Notes: generated from the sequence alone by a model not told the origin. Shown: positions 7,884 to 16,809, numbered from the stretch's first letter. The stretch is DNA of 64,000 bases from an uncultured Lachnospiraceae bacterium (GCA_947626395.1 CANQRU010000003.1:62001-126000), one strand, 5' to 3'. A program made the numbers and translations.

Positions 7884-9548
7884 TCATTTGTCCAGATTCA
7901 CTATATCCCAGATCTCTTCCGTATCAAGCCCCAGTTTCCATCCGGCCACGCCGGCCAGACCGTATTTCTCAATCAGCCCCATCTTAAGTTCAAGGGAACG
8001 TTCATCCTCCAGCCATATGGTCTGCACGCCGTTCTCCGTCGTCAGTTCCCCATAATACAGTCCAAGCTCGTCCTGCCAGTACAGCGGAACGTTATTGTCA
8101 TCGATCCATTTCTGCGCCGCCTCAAGGCCCAGAGCTGCGGAACTGACCGTTCCGGCCGTCTCCTCCCAGCGCCTCGTATAGAACGGCACCGCGTTGATCA
8201 CTTTCTCCGCGGGCACTTCCGCCAGCGTATCCACGATGCCGTCTTCCACAAACGGCAGGGACGCCGTCGGCCCCGGATCGCCTCCCGCATAATGCTCATC
8301 ATAGCCCATAATGATCACATAGTCGGCCACCCGTCCCTGTTCCGCCCGGTTATATCCGCGGGTATAATCCGACGGTACGTAGTCGTCCACCGACAGGACC
8401 AGGCCGTTATTCCGGCAGGCCACGGACAGCTCCCGGATAAACTGGACATAATGCGGCTGGGCCTCCCTGGAAATGCTTTCGATATCCAGGTTAATGCCGT
8501 CGAACCCGTACTTCCCGGCTTCCTCCATCAGACCGTCCACAAGAGCCTTCCGGACCGACGTCCTGGAGAAAAGCACCGCTGAATTCACATTCGCGCCTTT
8601 ATTGAAATTATCAAGGACCGCCCATACCTGAAGCCCCATGGCGTGTGCTTTGTCCACATATTCCTGACTGGCGAAGGATTCGAAGCCGCCGTTATTGTCC
8701 GTCAGCATCAGCCATGTCGGCGCGATCACATTGACCGCTCCCTGCGTACGCGCGATCAGACGGTCAAAATCATCGTTGTCTTCCGCCTTAAGCGTCTGGT
8801 GCCAGGCCAGACAGACCGGCTTTCCCAGAGATATACTGGTGTATTCCGGCGCCGTAAACGTACTGACCCTCGTCTTCTCCGACGTTCCCAGAATATGCTT
8901 ATGCTGGATCCATCCTATGTATCCGTCTGCCGTCCTCACCCTGGACCACTCTTCGCCGGTCTCCAGAACGATGAACTCTTCTCCTTCCGCCAGCGTGGTA
9001 AGGATCGGGCTCTTGATGCCGCCCCTGACGCGTACCGGAGCGTCCTTTGCCGCGGTACCCGCAGTCTGCGGCGTCCAGTCGTCATACAGGAAAAACCGGT
9101 TCACAGGCGATGTAAAAAGTTCCGACCGGATATCCGTATAGCTGGCGACCAGACCGGCCGACAGCCAGACGCCTCCGTCTTCCGCCAGCATAAGCGGCTG
9201 ACCGCCGCTTCCCATCGTCCGCTTGTCCGCGTAAACAATGGTATCCGGCAGCGTATAGACCAGCATCTTCTCCGTATCGTCCCAGTAGAACTTCTCGTTC
9301 AGATTCTCATTCACCCAGGAAACCGGCAGATATGCCTGTCCGTCCCGGACGATCACCTGTACGCCGCTTAAACGCTCGTCATTATAATAAAAGGCGGTCT
9401 CCCCGCCGGTTATGCCGAGAACTTCTTCCACATCCGCCAGTTCCTTCGTCGGGATATATCGGTCTATGTACCGGGCTGCTACGATGCCGCCGGCGATCAT
9501 AAGCAGCAGAAAGATCACGACCAGAACCGGTATGACTGTACGTTTCAA
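7884..9548 (-). CDS. Membrane-anchored GH18 glycosyl hydrolase with SH3 domain
   Basis: 554 residues. An N-terminal membrane anchor (KRTVIPVLVVIFLLLMIAGG) is followed by a copper-amine-oxidase-N-like stretch (about 40-150), an SH3 domain (VRVRGGIKSPILTTLAEGEE and onward, about 175-235) and a GH18 barrel (about 245-550). The catalytic motif DGINLDIES matches DxxDxDxE, with Glu as acid. This layout resembles SleL/YaaH-type enzymes acting on spore cortex or wall glycan. The start is TTG 9548, seven bases after a perfect AGGAGG (9556-9561). A longer reading frame from 9632 has no ribosome site. The metallophosphoesterase gene follows at once. Confidence 0.87.
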   Translation of the reverse strand: MKRTVIPVLVVIFLLLMIAGGIVAARYIDRYIPTKELADVEEVLGITGGETAFYYNDERLSGVQVIVRDGQAYLPVSWVNENLNEKFYWDDTEKMLVYTLPDTIVYADKRTMGSGGQPLMLAEDGGVWLSAGLVASYTDIRSELFTSPVNRFFLYDDWTPQTAGTAAKDAPVRVRGGIKSPILTTLAEGEEFIVLETGEEWSRVRTADGYIGWIQHKHILGTSEKTRVSTFTAPEYTSISLGKPVCLAWHQTLKAEDNDDFDRLIARTQGAVNVIAPTWLMLTDNNGGFESFASQEYVDKAHAMGLQVWAVLDNFNKGANVNSAVLFSRTSVRKALVDGLMEEAGKYGFDGINLDIESISREAQPHYVQFIRELSVACRNNGLVLSVDDYVPSDYTRGYNRAEQGRVADYVIIMGYDEHYAGGDPGPTASLPFVEDGIVDTLAEVPAEKVINAVPFYTRRWEETAGTVSSAALGLEAAQKWIDDNNVPLYWQDELGLYYGELTTENGVQTIWLEDERSLELKMGLIEKYGLAGVAGWKLGLDTEEIWDIVNLDK

Positions 9549-9667
9549 ATAAATTCCTCCTGATGTACGCTCCACCCTTTTATAGGAACAGAAGACCATC
9601 TCGACCTGCGTCTCGATGGGGATACTCTTCAAACGCCGATTGACGCGGACGTCACCGGCACTTTGTT

Positions 9668-9673
9668 ATTATA
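9668..9673 (-). promoter_or_regulatory. Candidate promoter of the GH18 operon (extended -10)
   Basis: On the minus strand TGGTATAAT forms an extended -10, which can work without a strong -35; no good -35 is seen. It gives a leader of about 110 bases before the TTG start at 9548. Confidence 0.5.
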
Positions 9674-9785
9674 CCACATTATCATCCTATAACTTCTTAA
9701 ATTTTTTTTAATTCCCACCCACCCTGCGCCCCACTTTGCCGGCTGCAGACGGAAGATGATGCTCCCCGGGGCCCCACTTTGATTA

Positions 9786-9824
9786 TCCGGCGCCGGCCGA
9801 CGCAGACAGCAGACCGGCGCCGGA
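9786..9824 (-). terminator. Strong GC hairpin after the 74-residue gene
   Basis: Perfect 11-bp arms TCCGGCGCCGG and CCGGCGCCGGA flank a 17-base loop just after the stop at 9829. There is no T-run on the minus strand, so termination is likely but not certain. The stretch from here to 9660 otherwise holds only the GH18 promoter and the direct repeat GCCCCACTTTG. Confidence 0.45.
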
Positions 9825-9828
9825 GGTT

Positions 9829-10053
9829 CTAACGGTTATAGACCCGGTCGAACCGGATCTCCTTCAGACGTCCCTCCTCGGCTCCCACATAATCGCACAT
9901 ATAGAAGGAACCGTCTTCATTGACCTGAAATATCTTTTCCCAGTCCCCGTCCTCCGGCACCATGCCGTCGATGTAGACCGGGATCCCCCTGGCCTCATAT
10001 TTCTTGAGGCCGTTCACATACTGATTCTTTTCCTCCTGAAGATACTCGTCCAT
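9829..10053 (-). CDS. 74-residue hypothetical protein
   Basis: A small acidic and basic soluble protein that I do not recognise. It starts MDEYLQEEKNQYVNGLKKYE and ends with RLKEIRFDRVYNR. The middle VYIDGMVPEDGDWEKIFQV and SFYMCDYVG looks like a small beta-rich domain. Start ATG 10053 has GGAGACAGGA upstream. It follows the P-loop-like gene by 74 bases on the same strand and ends at a strong hairpin, so it is probably the last gene of the kinase unit. No function is proposed. Confidence 0.6.
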   Translation of the reverse strand: MDEYLQEEKNQYVNGLKKYEARGIPVYIDGMVPEDGDWEKIFQVNEDGSFYMCDYVGAEEGRLKEIRFDRVYNR

Positions 10054-10127
10054 AGCTTTTCCTGTCTCCCCACTGTTCCTCTCCCTTCCCGGAGGTTCTG
10101 CGTGACACATCGCCGGGAGAGGGGATG

Positions 10128-10727
10128 TCACAGGATCGTCTTCATAAATTCCATCACCTGCTGCGTGACGGTGAACGCGTCCGCTGAAAGCGGAATCCGC
10201 CCCACGGCCGGTCTGCGCCTCTTGTTCCATCTGATCCTGGATTCCTCGCTGCCGAACGCCGCGAGGCATAACCAGCCATTCTTCTCCGCGCATTCCTCCC
10301 ATGACCGCGTCTTCCCGGGCGCCTCCATCTGCCACTCGCTGAAGGAAACTGTCAGAAGCACCCTGTGGCATCTGAGCAACTCCTGGCTGTCCTGCTCCGC
10401 AAGGCTTCCGAAATCGATCAGGATCTCCTCATAGCCTCTATGGAGACTTTCAGCCAGTACATCTCCGGCGGACTCAGGATAGAAGTCCACCTCCTGGATC
10501 CGAAAGCAGTGTTCCGCTTCCGAAAGTCCCGTGCAGACGCTGCCGAACCGGGCAAAATCCCCATGGCCGTTCCATTCCAGCACAGCCGTCCTCCGTCCGC
10601 ATGCGCCGCACAGATAATTGGCCGCCAAAACGCACAGATGCGTCGTCCCCACGGCGCGGCCCGTTCCCGTTACGCCGATGATCCTCGGCTTCTCCACGGT
10701 ATTCTTCTTTCTGTAAATAAATCCCAT
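10128..10727 (-). CDS. P-loop-like (MinD/ParA-fold) protein with degenerate Walker A
   Basis: 199 residues. It opens MGFIYRKKNTVEKPRIIGVT, and the segment GVTGTGRAVGTTHLCVLAA (residues about 17-35) resembles a deviant Walker A loop of the MinD/ParA/CpaE type, except that the lysine is missing (GTTH instead of GKT). Strand-helix patterns continue with RRTAVLEWNGHGDF and EILIDFGSLAEQDSQELL. It probably adopts a ParA-like fold but may not hydrolyse ATP. ATG 10727 lies inside the kinase gene, giving a 58-base overlap in another frame. The same TH-for-KT change occurs in the C-terminal domain of that kinase, so the two look related. Confidence 0.6.
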   Translation of the reverse strand: MGFIYRKKNTVEKPRIIGVTGTGRAVGTTHLCVLAANYLCGACGRRTAVLEWNGHGDFARFGSVCTGLSEAEHCFRIQEVDFYPESAGDVLAESLHRGYEEILIDFGSLAEQDSQELLRCHRVLLTVSFSEWQMEAPGKTRSWEECAEKNGWLCLAAFGSEESRIRWNKRRRPAVGRIPLSADAFTVTQQVMEFMKTIL

Positions 10728-12118
10728 CGCCCTTTCCGCCCCTCTTCTTTCAGATAACCGGCCATGACCGCTTCGTAAAACGATTCCGCCTTCTGATCCG
10801 GATGAAACGGATCCGGAAAATACGGCGCCTGCCGGAAACGGGCCCGATCCCGCAGGGACGGCCCGCGCAGGGCGCCTGAAACCGCGTGGTTGAAGAGAAA
10901 AAGGACCCCGTCCTGCTGCCGGGCAAGCCGTTCCGCCGGCTGCGCCGCGTTCATTTCCCGCAGCTTCTCCATGATTCCGGCCAGTTCGGGACCGTCCCAC
11001 CATTTACCGCCGCAGACAGCCAGAAGCACTGTCTTTCCCCCCGCCTCCCGGTTGGATGCGGCCGCGCGGGCCGCTTCAGGCAGTTCCGCTCCGTAATCCT
11101 TCACGACGAACGGATAGCGGCTTTCCGAAAGCCTTACCGCCTTACCGTAACGCGGCTTCATAGGCAGCTTCATGATCGTATGGATCCCGTAGGAATCGGC
11201 CGGTATCCCCAGCCGTTCCCCCATAGCCCTCACATCCCCGGAACGGTTATGCTCCTCATAAAGAGCCGGATAGCCATGCCGGTTCAGCCACACAGCCAGG
11301 CCAATGGCGATGTGGGTGACTCCCGCGCCCGGACGGGCCGCGGAGAGAATGATCGTAAGAGATGGTGATCGTGATTGACGCAGACACTCTGTGTTGGAGT
11401 GCAGATTTCCAAGCGCCTCCCCCACTTCCTCCGCCGAAGCGTAACGCATGCGGACGTCATGATTGAGACACCTGCGTATAATGGCTCCCAGTTCTCCGGG
11501 AACCGGTGTAGATAATCCCTCTTTCCGCGCCTCTCCGGCCGCCATATAGGAAAGGACCGCTCCGATCTGATAGACATCCGTGCGGACATCCAGATACCCG
11601 CCTTCCCGTTGTTCCGGCGCGGCAAAGCCTTCCGTTCCGTAGCGTTCCGCGGCTGCATTGGCCGCGGTAAGCGTATCGGAATGGTCAAAATCCAACAGCT
11701 TCACCTGTCCGTGGCACACCAGAAGATTTCTTGGCTGCAGGTCAAGATATAAAATAGGGATCGTTTCTGCTGAATGCAGATATTGGACCAGGCCGCAGAT
11801 CTGAATTCCATACCGGATAACGGCGTCCTGGTTCAGAGGACCTCGCGCCTGCACGAGATCGTAGAGTGAGTCTCCTTCCAGAAACTCTTCCATGAGATAA
11901 CTGTACTGACTGTCTTCTTCCAGATCGTATACAATGGGAATGCAGGGATGTCGCAGCCGCTTGAGAAGCAGCGCCTCTCTGCGGAACTGTTCATAACAGA
12001 CCGAAGATCTGGGAACCTGCTTAATGGCCCGGTAGGCGTCCAGCTCCAGATGCTTCGCCAGATACACGGTGCCGCTTCGTCCCTGCCCCAGAATACGGAT
12101 CAGCTGGTATTTGCCCAA
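10670..12118 (-). CDS. Hanks-type Ser/Thr kinase fused to a P-loop-like domain
   Basis: 482 residues. The kinase domain (about 1-240) has a glycine loop GQGRSGTVYLAK, the Lys in AIKQV, a catalytic loop YLDLQPRNLL near residue 124, LLDFDHS near 142 and APEQ near 166. The usual DLKPxN lysine is Gln and the usual DFG is DFD, so activity may be altered. From about residue 250 a second domain begins, with SLTIILSAARPGAGVTHIAI, a degenerate ParA-like P-loop. No PASTA repeats or membrane helix are seen, so it is not the PrkC/Stk1 type. The start is TTG 12118; an ATT two codons earlier is possible. It diverges from mecA. Confidence 0.8.
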   Translation of the reverse strand: MGKYQLIRILGQGRSGTVYLAKHLELDAYRAIKQVPRSSVCYEQFRREALLLKRLRHPCIPIVYDLEEDSQYSYLMEEFLEGDSLYDLVQARGPLNQDAVIRYGIQICGLVQYLHSAETIPILYLDLQPRNLLVCHGQVKLLDFDHSDTLTAANAAAERYGTEGFAAPEQREGGYLDVRTDVYQIGAVLSYMAAGEARKEGLSTPVPGELGAIIRRCLNHDVRMRYASAEEVGEALGNLHSNTECLRQSRSPSLTIILSAARPGAGVTHIAIGLAVWLNRHGYPALYEEHNRSGDVRAMGERLGIPADSYGIHTIMKLPMKPRYGKAVRLSESRYPFVVKDYGAELPEAARAAASNREAGGKTVLLAVCGGKWWDGPELAGIMEKLREMNAAQPAERLARQQDGVLFLFNHAVSGALRGPSLRDRARFRQAPYFPDPFHPDQKAESFYEAVMAGYLKEEGRKGRWDLFTERRIPWRSRGSSA

Positions 12119-12255
12119 CAGAATGGTGTCCCTGATAAGTCACCCCCTTCTGTCAATACCACCTCTTACGATTTCTATCTTAATATAAACCGCCGCGTTT
12201 CGCAACGGAAAAATGAAAAATTCCAAAATTTTTTCAAAAAAATTCTACATAGGAA

Positions 12256-12285
12256 TTGATATTTGACCGTAACATATAGTATATT
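12256..12285 (+). promoter_or_regulatory. Candidate mecA promoter
   Basis: TTGATA (12256-12261), an 18-base spacer, then TATATT (12280-12285), followed about 46 bases later by the mecA ATG. It lies in the AT-rich region between mecA and the divergent kinase gene. Confidence 0.5.
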
Positions 12286-12331
12286 TATTGTGATGTATTT
12301 TATTCGCCTGTAAGGAAGGATGTGATCCTGT

Positions 12332-13066
12332 ATGAAGATAGAGCGTATCAATGAGAATCAGATCCGCTGCACGCTGACAAGCTTCGATCTGAGCGTGCGC
12401 AACCTCAACCTGCGCGAGCTGGCCTACGGCAGCGAGAAAGCGAGGGGGCTGTTCCGCGAAATGATCCAGAAAGCGTCGAACGAGGTGGGCTTTGAAGCGG
12501 AAGATATTCCGCTGATGGTAGAAGCGATTCCATTGTCCAATGAAAGCGTCATGCTGGTCATCACCAAGATCGAGGACCCGGAAGAACTGGATACCCGCTT
12601 CTCCCGGTTCTCGCCGGTCTCCGAGGATGAACCGGATATGTTAAATGAACTGGCCAGCGAGCTGCTGGAAGGCGCCGACGGTCTGGCGAGACTTCTGGGG
12701 ATCCCGATGGAACTGGCGGATCAGGCGGCGCCTCCGGAGGAGAATACCGCCAACACGGAAGAGCAGCCGGGAACGGCCGTCCGCATCTACAGCTTCGACA
12801 GCCTGGACCGGGTGTCCGACGCGGCCAGGGCCTGCGGGGATCTGTACGACGGCGTAAACACCCTGTACAAAAAGCCCGACACCTCCCAGTACTATCTGGT
12901 CGTGACCCGCGAAGGCTCCGATGAGCTGAGCTTCAGCCGGGTCTGCAATATCCTGGCCGAGTACGGTTCAAAGATCCGGCACGAATACGCCAGCGAAGCG
13001 TACTACGAAGAGCATTACCGGACTGTATGCCGCGGGAAGGCGCTGCAGGTAATGCGGGAACTTTAA
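12332..13066 (+). CDS. mecA: MecA-family adaptor protein
   Basis: 244 residues. The N-terminal substrate-binding region begins MKIERINENQIRCTLTSFDL, with the typical LNLRELAYGSEKARGLFREM. The middle linker is acidic (about 95-150). The C-terminal half (about 150-244, IYSFDSLDRVSDAARACGDL onward) matches the Clp-binding domain. MecA proteins deliver substrates to the ClpCP protease and in Bacillus control competence. Ribosome site AAGGAAGGA is upstream. It stands alone between a divergent kinase and the ferredoxin gene; no terminator was seen directly after it. Confidence 0.88.
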   Translation: MKIERINENQIRCTLTSFDLSVRNLNLRELAYGSEKARGLFREMIQKASNEVGFEAEDIPLMVEAIPLSNESVMLVITKIEDPEELDTRFSRFSPVSEDEPDMLNELASELLEGADGLARLLGIPMELADQAAPPEENTANTEEQPGTAVRIYSFDSLDRVSDAARACGDLYDGVNTLYKKPDTSQYYLVVTREGSDELSFSRVCNILAEYGSKIRHEYASEAYYEEHYRTVCRGKALQVMREL

Positions 13067-13104
13067 TGCTCCCAATTTTGTACATTTGTATATACTTTTT
13101 CCTC

Positions 13105-13131
13105 TTGAATATTTTGTGAATCTGTTATAGA
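13105..13131 (+). promoter_or_regulatory. Possible ferredoxin promoter
   Basis: TTGAAT (13105-13110) and TATAGA (13126-13131) are separated by 15 bases, a short spacer, just upstream of the ferredoxin gene. Plausible, not strong. Confidence 0.3.
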
Positions 13132-13171
13132 ATGATTACACATGTAAAGAATATTGAAGGAGGTATTTATT

Positions 13172-13342
13172 ATGGCACGTGTAATCAGTGATGCATGCGT
13201 ATCCTGCGGAACCTGCGAGGGTGAGTGCCCGGTTGGCGCTATCTCCCAGGGCGACGGACAGTACGTAGTAGACGCTGACAGCTGCATCGACTGCGGCGCC
13301 TGCGAAGCAGCCTGCCCGACCGGAGCTATCAGCGAAGGATGA
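13172..13342 (+). CDS. 2x[4Fe-4S] ferredoxin
   Basis: 56 residues with two classic cluster motifs: CVSCGTCEGECPVGA (residues about 10-24) and CIDCGACEAACPTGA (about 38-52). This is the clostridial 8-Fe ferredoxin, a small soluble electron carrier used by hydrogenases, pyruvate:ferredoxin oxidoreductase and similar enzymes. The start ATG 13172 follows AAGGAGG at 13157-13163. A TTG start six codons earlier would lie within this ribosome site and is rejected. It is followed by a terminator, so it is probably monocistronic. Confidence 0.95.
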   Translation: MARVISDACVSCGTCEGECPVGAISQGDGQYVVDADSCIDCGACEAACPTGAISEG

Positions 13343-13357
13343 TCGAGACCTACATAA

Positions 13358-13390
13358 CGCCCTTCCCACCAGCCATGGGAGGGGCGTTTT
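13358..13390 (+). terminator. Rho-independent terminator after ferredoxin
   Basis: Arms CGCCCTTCCC and GGGAGGGGCG enclose a short loop and are followed by TTTT, 16 bases after the ferredoxin stop codon. Confidence 0.8.
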
Positions 13391-13466
13391 GCTGTGAAAA
13401 GCATCCGGGCGGCACCGGCCGCGAAGCGGACTTTTCACAGCTTCCGGGCAGAAAAGGAGGTAAATT

Positions 13467-14222
13467 ATGACAAGCGGCCCCAAACCCCTCATCGGCCTCA
13501 CCACATCCCACGATATCAAGACCGACGAAACCATTCAGGCCCCCTACTGTCCCCGCGCCATCCTGGCCGCGGGCGGCATTCCGGTGATCCTGCCCCTGGA
13601 AGCGACCGAGGATGATCTGCGGCAGCTGGTCTCTTCGCTGGACGGCTTTCTGTTCACCGGCGGACCGGACGTCCATCCGTTTCTTTTCGGAGAGGACACC
13701 CGCATGGGCTGCGGAAGCGTTTCCGTGAAGCGCGACCGGATGGAACTTATGCTTCTTAAGCTTGCCATGGAACAGAAGAAGCCCATTATGGGCATCTGCC
13801 GCGGCATTCAGCTGATCAACATCGGCCTGGGCGGCACCATTTACCAGGACATTCCTTCCCAGACAGAAAGAGTCTTCCCCATCGCGCACCAGCAGCCCTT
13901 CCCCCACCGGGTGCCGTCGCACACGGTAAAGATAGCGGCTGGCAGCCTGCTGGCGGAGGTGATCAGCGGCAAACCCCCGGCGGACCAGCCGCCCGGGCCA
14001 ACCGTCATCCGCGTCAACAGCACGCACCATCAGGCGGTCCGGGATGTGGCGCCGCAGCTCACGGCGTGCGCCTTTGCCCCCGACGGCATCATCGAGGGCG
14101 TAACGATGAAGGATTATCCGTATCTGATCGGCGTACAGTGGCATCCGGAATATCTCTGGGAAGAGGATCCGGCCGCCATGAATCTGTTCAGGGCGTTTGT
14201 GAAAGCGGCGGCCGCGGTATAA
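13467..14222 (+). CDS. Gamma-glutamyl-gamma-aminobutyrate hydrolase-like protein (peptidase C26)
   Basis: 251 residues of the class I glutamine-amidotransferase fold. The nucleophile elbow is MGICRGIQLINIGLGG (Cys near residue 111). The catalytic His and Glu lie in GVQWHPEYLWEED near residue 215. Other family motifs are LFTGGPDVHPFLF and NSTHHQAV. PuuD-type enzymes cleave gamma-glutamyl amides, for example in putrescine breakdown, but no other puu gene is nearby, so the substrate is open. Ribosome site AAAAGGAGG is ideal. The gene converges on the MerR gene, whose stop lies 19 bases away. Confidence 0.88.
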   Translation: MTSGPKPLIGLTTSHDIKTDETIQAPYCPRAILAAGGIPVILPLEATEDDLRQLVSSLDGFLFTGGPDVHPFLFGEDTRMGCGSVSVKRDRMELMLLKLAMEQKKPIMGICRGIQLINIGLGGTIYQDIPSQTERVFPIAHQQPFPHRVPSHTVKIAAGSLLAEVISGKPPADQPPGPTVIRVNSTHHQAVRDVAPQLTACAFAPDGIIEGVTMKDYPYLIGVQWHPEYLWEEDPAAMNLFRAFVKAAAAV

Positions 14223-14241
14223 CGCACATGCCGGAGGCATC

Positions 14242-15216
14242 TCAGAACAGCTTCTTTCCGCTTCTGCCGAACCTCTTCTTCCTGAAAAACGGCGTTTTCG
14301 CGGCCGCGGCTTCTGCCCGGCCTTTTCCTTTATTCTGATAAGCGCGGATCGTCTCGTCCAGCTGCTTAAAACGCTCCTCCTCTTTCTCGTCGCTGACACG
14401 CAGCAGATATTCCACTTCTTTCATGACGCGGTCGGTCACATTTTCACTGACCGCGTCGCTCACATCCTCCGTGATCTCCCGGCTGATGCGGGCCATATTC
14501 GCCTCGACAGCCTGTCCGATGATATGGTTCATGATATCCTGAAAGCGGGCCATCTTCTCTTCCGCGTCCGGAAGCGCCGGTTTCTGATCTCCTGCGGGAA
14601 CCAGACTTCCGCCGGCCTGTCCGACGCCGTCCGCGTCTTCATCCGCCGGGGAAGCTTCGGGCATCTCCGCCTCGCCGTCATATTCCACCCTGAGTTCCTG
14701 TTCCGCTGCGCTGTCCTGACCGCGCTGACCGTCCTGGTTTCCGGCCTTTCCATTGCCGCGCGCCGCCGGCCCGGCCCCGCCGCTTCGCGGGATCTGGCCG
14801 CCCGCAGCCTCATTTCGCCCGGCTTGTCCATCCGCCGTCTGACCTTCCCGCCGCTCCGCCTCATTCTGCCGCTCCGCTCCGCCTGCGGCCTTCTCCTTGG
14901 TCAGCTCCGCTCTCGCGTGATTTTCCTTCCAGGCTGCTTTCATCTCTTCCTCCATAAGCTCTTCGGTGATGGTAATGTTCTCCATCGCGCCCGACATTTT
15001 GTTCAAGGCGTTCCTGATCGCCTTCAGCTGGTATCCCCTGTCCTTCAGATCCCTGATCTGGCAGAACAGGCGGATATGGTAGTCCGTGTAATACCGGTGT
15101 CCCATATCGTTGCGTGGAATGGCGAGTTCCAGCTCGTCCTCCCAGTAGCGGAGGACATGCGTTTCCACTCCAACCTGCCTGGCCGCGTCCGATATCAAGT
15201 AACGTGCCTCAGCCAT
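14242..15216 (-). CDS. MerR-family regulator with long, low-complexity C-terminal part
   Basis: 324 residues. The MerR winged helix is at the N-terminus (LISDAARQVGVETHVLRYWE, then GHRYYTDYHIRLFCQIRDLKDRGYQLKAI). Residues about 110-215 are a low-complexity segment rich in A, G, E, R and Q, probably disordered. Residues about 215-300 look like a coiled coil (ITEDVSDAVSENVTDRVMKE). The final stretch is basic. The layout recalls RacA-like or other chromosome-linked MerR-domain proteins rather than a small-molecule sensor, but that is inference. Start ATG 15216 has AAAGGAGAGG. Confidence 0.75.
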   Translation of the reverse strand: MAEARYLISDAARQVGVETHVLRYWEDELELAIPRNDMGHRYYTDYHIRLFCQIRDLKDRGYQLKAIRNALNKMSGAMENITITEELMEEEMKAAWKENHARAELTKEKAAGGAERQNEAERREGQTADGQAGRNEAAGGQIPRSGGAGPAARGNGKAGNQDGQRGQDSAAEQELRVEYDGEAEMPEASPADEDADGVGQAGGSLVPAGDQKPALPDAEEKMARFQDIMNHIIGQAVEANMARISREITEDVSDAVSENVTDRVMKEVEYLLRVSDEKEEERFKQLDETIRAYQNKGKGRAEAAAAKTPFFRKKRFGRSGKKLF

Positions 15217-15381
15217 TCAAACCTCTCCTTTAGGCGACGTGATTTCCGTACCTTGTTACTATACATATGCGTTGAGAATGGATATTATGCCAGAATGAAG
15301 CAGAATAGAATGAAAACGAAAACATCCGCCAAACGCCGGAAGCCGCGGGCAGCAGTGCGAAAAGCCGCGGGCCGCTGAATC

Positions 15382-15410
15382 AAAAAGGCCGCCGGATGAT
15401 CCCGGCAGCC
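15382..15410 (-). terminator. Terminator after dnaB
   Basis: On the minus strand GGCTGCCGG, a six-base loop and CCGGCGGCC are followed by TTTTT, 58 bases after the dnaB stop. It is nearly the same hairpin as the one at 19541-19576. Confidence 0.85.
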
Positions 15411-15468
15411 CCGCGTATTCTCTGTTTCCTCTGTTCCGGCGCGTCCGCTGAAACACGCTCCGTCTGTA

Positions 15469-16809
15469 TTACTGTCTCGCCACATTCAAAAATCTCGTGA
15501 TATCCGGCCGCCACAGCAGGTTCACAGTCCCGATGGGGCCGTTGCGCTGCTTGGCGATGATCACTTCCGCCGTATCCTTGGCATCAGAATCTTTATTATA
15601 GTAATCGTCACGGTAGAGGAACATGACCACGTCCGCGTCCTGCTCGATAGCGCCGGATTCGCGCAGATCCGAGAGCATGGGCCGATGGTCCTGGCGGCTC
15701 TCGCAGGCGCGGCTCAGCTGGGACAGCGCCACCACCGGCGCCTTGATCTCACGGGCCAGCGCTTTGAGCGATCTGGATATCTCGGAGATCTCCTGCTGCC
15801 GGTTATCGCTCATACGTCCGCTGCCGCTCATCAGCTGCAGGTAGTCGATGATCACCATATCCAGTCCGCGCTCCAGCTTCATCTTCCTGCACTTGGAGCG
15901 AAGTTCCGTCACGGTGATACCCGGCGTATCGTCAATGACCATGTTCGAGCTGCCGATCAGCCCGACTGCTTCCACGACCGCGTCCCACTCGGCGTCTGTT
16001 AAATTGCCGGTGCGCAGCTTCTGGGTATTCACATTGGATTCCATGGCGATCATACGCTGCACCAGCTGCTCCTTGGACATCTCAAGACTGAAGACCATGC
16101 AGGGCTTTTCCCGCCGCACCGACACGTAATCAAGAATATTCAGCACAAACGCGGTCTTGCCCATGGAGGGACGGGCCGCCAGCAGGATCAGATCCGAAGG
16201 CTGGAAGCCGGACGTCTTATAATCCAGATCCACAAAGCCGGTAGGCACGCCGGTCACGATGTCCTTCGAACGGGACGCCTCTTCGATCTTGTCAAGCACA
16301 TCCAGCGTCACCTGCCGGATCGGCACCAGATCCCGGCTCGTCCGGCTCTGGAGCAGGTCGAAGATCCGCTTCTCCGTGTCTCCGAGAATATCGTCCATAG
16401 GCTCCCGTCCCAGATAACAGTTATTGGAAATGTCCTCGTTGATATGGATCAGCCGCCGCAGGATCGCCTTCTCCCGGACAATATTCGCGTAATACCGCAC
16501 ATTGGCCGAGGTCGGGACCGTGGTAATGATATCGCGGACAAACTCCAGGCTGGACACCTCCGGGGGCACGTCCTTCTCCTTCAGACGGTCCTGAAGCGTC
16601 ACCAGATCCACCGGCTTGCCTTCATTGAACAGCTCCACCATGGCCTCGAACATAACGCCATACTGGTGCTGATAAAAATCCTCCGCCGCCACAGCTTCCG
16701 TGGCGGTGATGATCGCTTCCCGGTCCATCAGCATCGAACCGATCACCGACTGTTCGGCCTCAATACTGTGGGGAAGCACACGTTTGATCAATGCGTCATC
16801 CATCGGCAT
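15469..16809 (-). CDS. dnaB: Replicative DNA helicase DnaB
   Basis: 446 residues, the normal length with no intein. The N-terminal domain (about 10-115, HSIEAEQSVIGSMLMDREAI) is followed by a RecA-like C-terminal helicase domain with Walker A ARPSMGKTAFVLN near residue 208 and DMVIIDYLQLMSG as Walker B. The SRxxEQ and ESGAIEQDADVVMFLYRD motifs are present. It unwinds DNA at the replication fork as a hexamer. It lies 21 bases after rplI in the gdpP-rplI-dnaB block, a common Firmicutes order, and ends at a terminator. Confidence 0.97.
   Translation of the reverse strand: MPMDDALIKRVLPHSIEAEQSVIGSMLMDREAIITATEAVAAEDFYQHQYGVMFEAMVELFNEGKPVDLVTLQDRLKEKDVPPEVSSLEFVRDIITTVPTSANVRYYANIVREKAILRRLIHINEDISNNCYLGREPMDDILGDTEKRIFDLLQSRTSRDLVPIRQVTLDVLDKIEEASRSKDIVTGVPTGFVDLDYKTSGFQPSDLILLAARPSMGKTAFVLNILDYVSVRREKPCMVFSLEMSKEQLVQRMIAMESNVNTQKLRTGNLTDAEWDAVVEAVGLIGSSNMVIDDTPGITVTELRSKCRKMKLERGLDMVIIDYLQLMSGSGRMSDNRQQEISEISRSLKALAREIKAPVVALSQLSRACESRQDHRPMLSDLRESGAIEQDADVVMFLYRDDYYNKDSDAKDTAEVIIAKQRNGPIGTVNLLWRPDITRFLNVARQ

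Noticed and set aside
6521..7987. A 488-codon plus-strand frame
   Set aside because: Antisense to the metallophosphoesterase gene, with mirror-frame composition.
9829..10371. A 180-residue version of the 74-residue gene
   Set aside because: The added N-terminus lies inside the overlapping P-loop-like gene in another frame and is low complexity; ATG 10053 has its own ribosome site.
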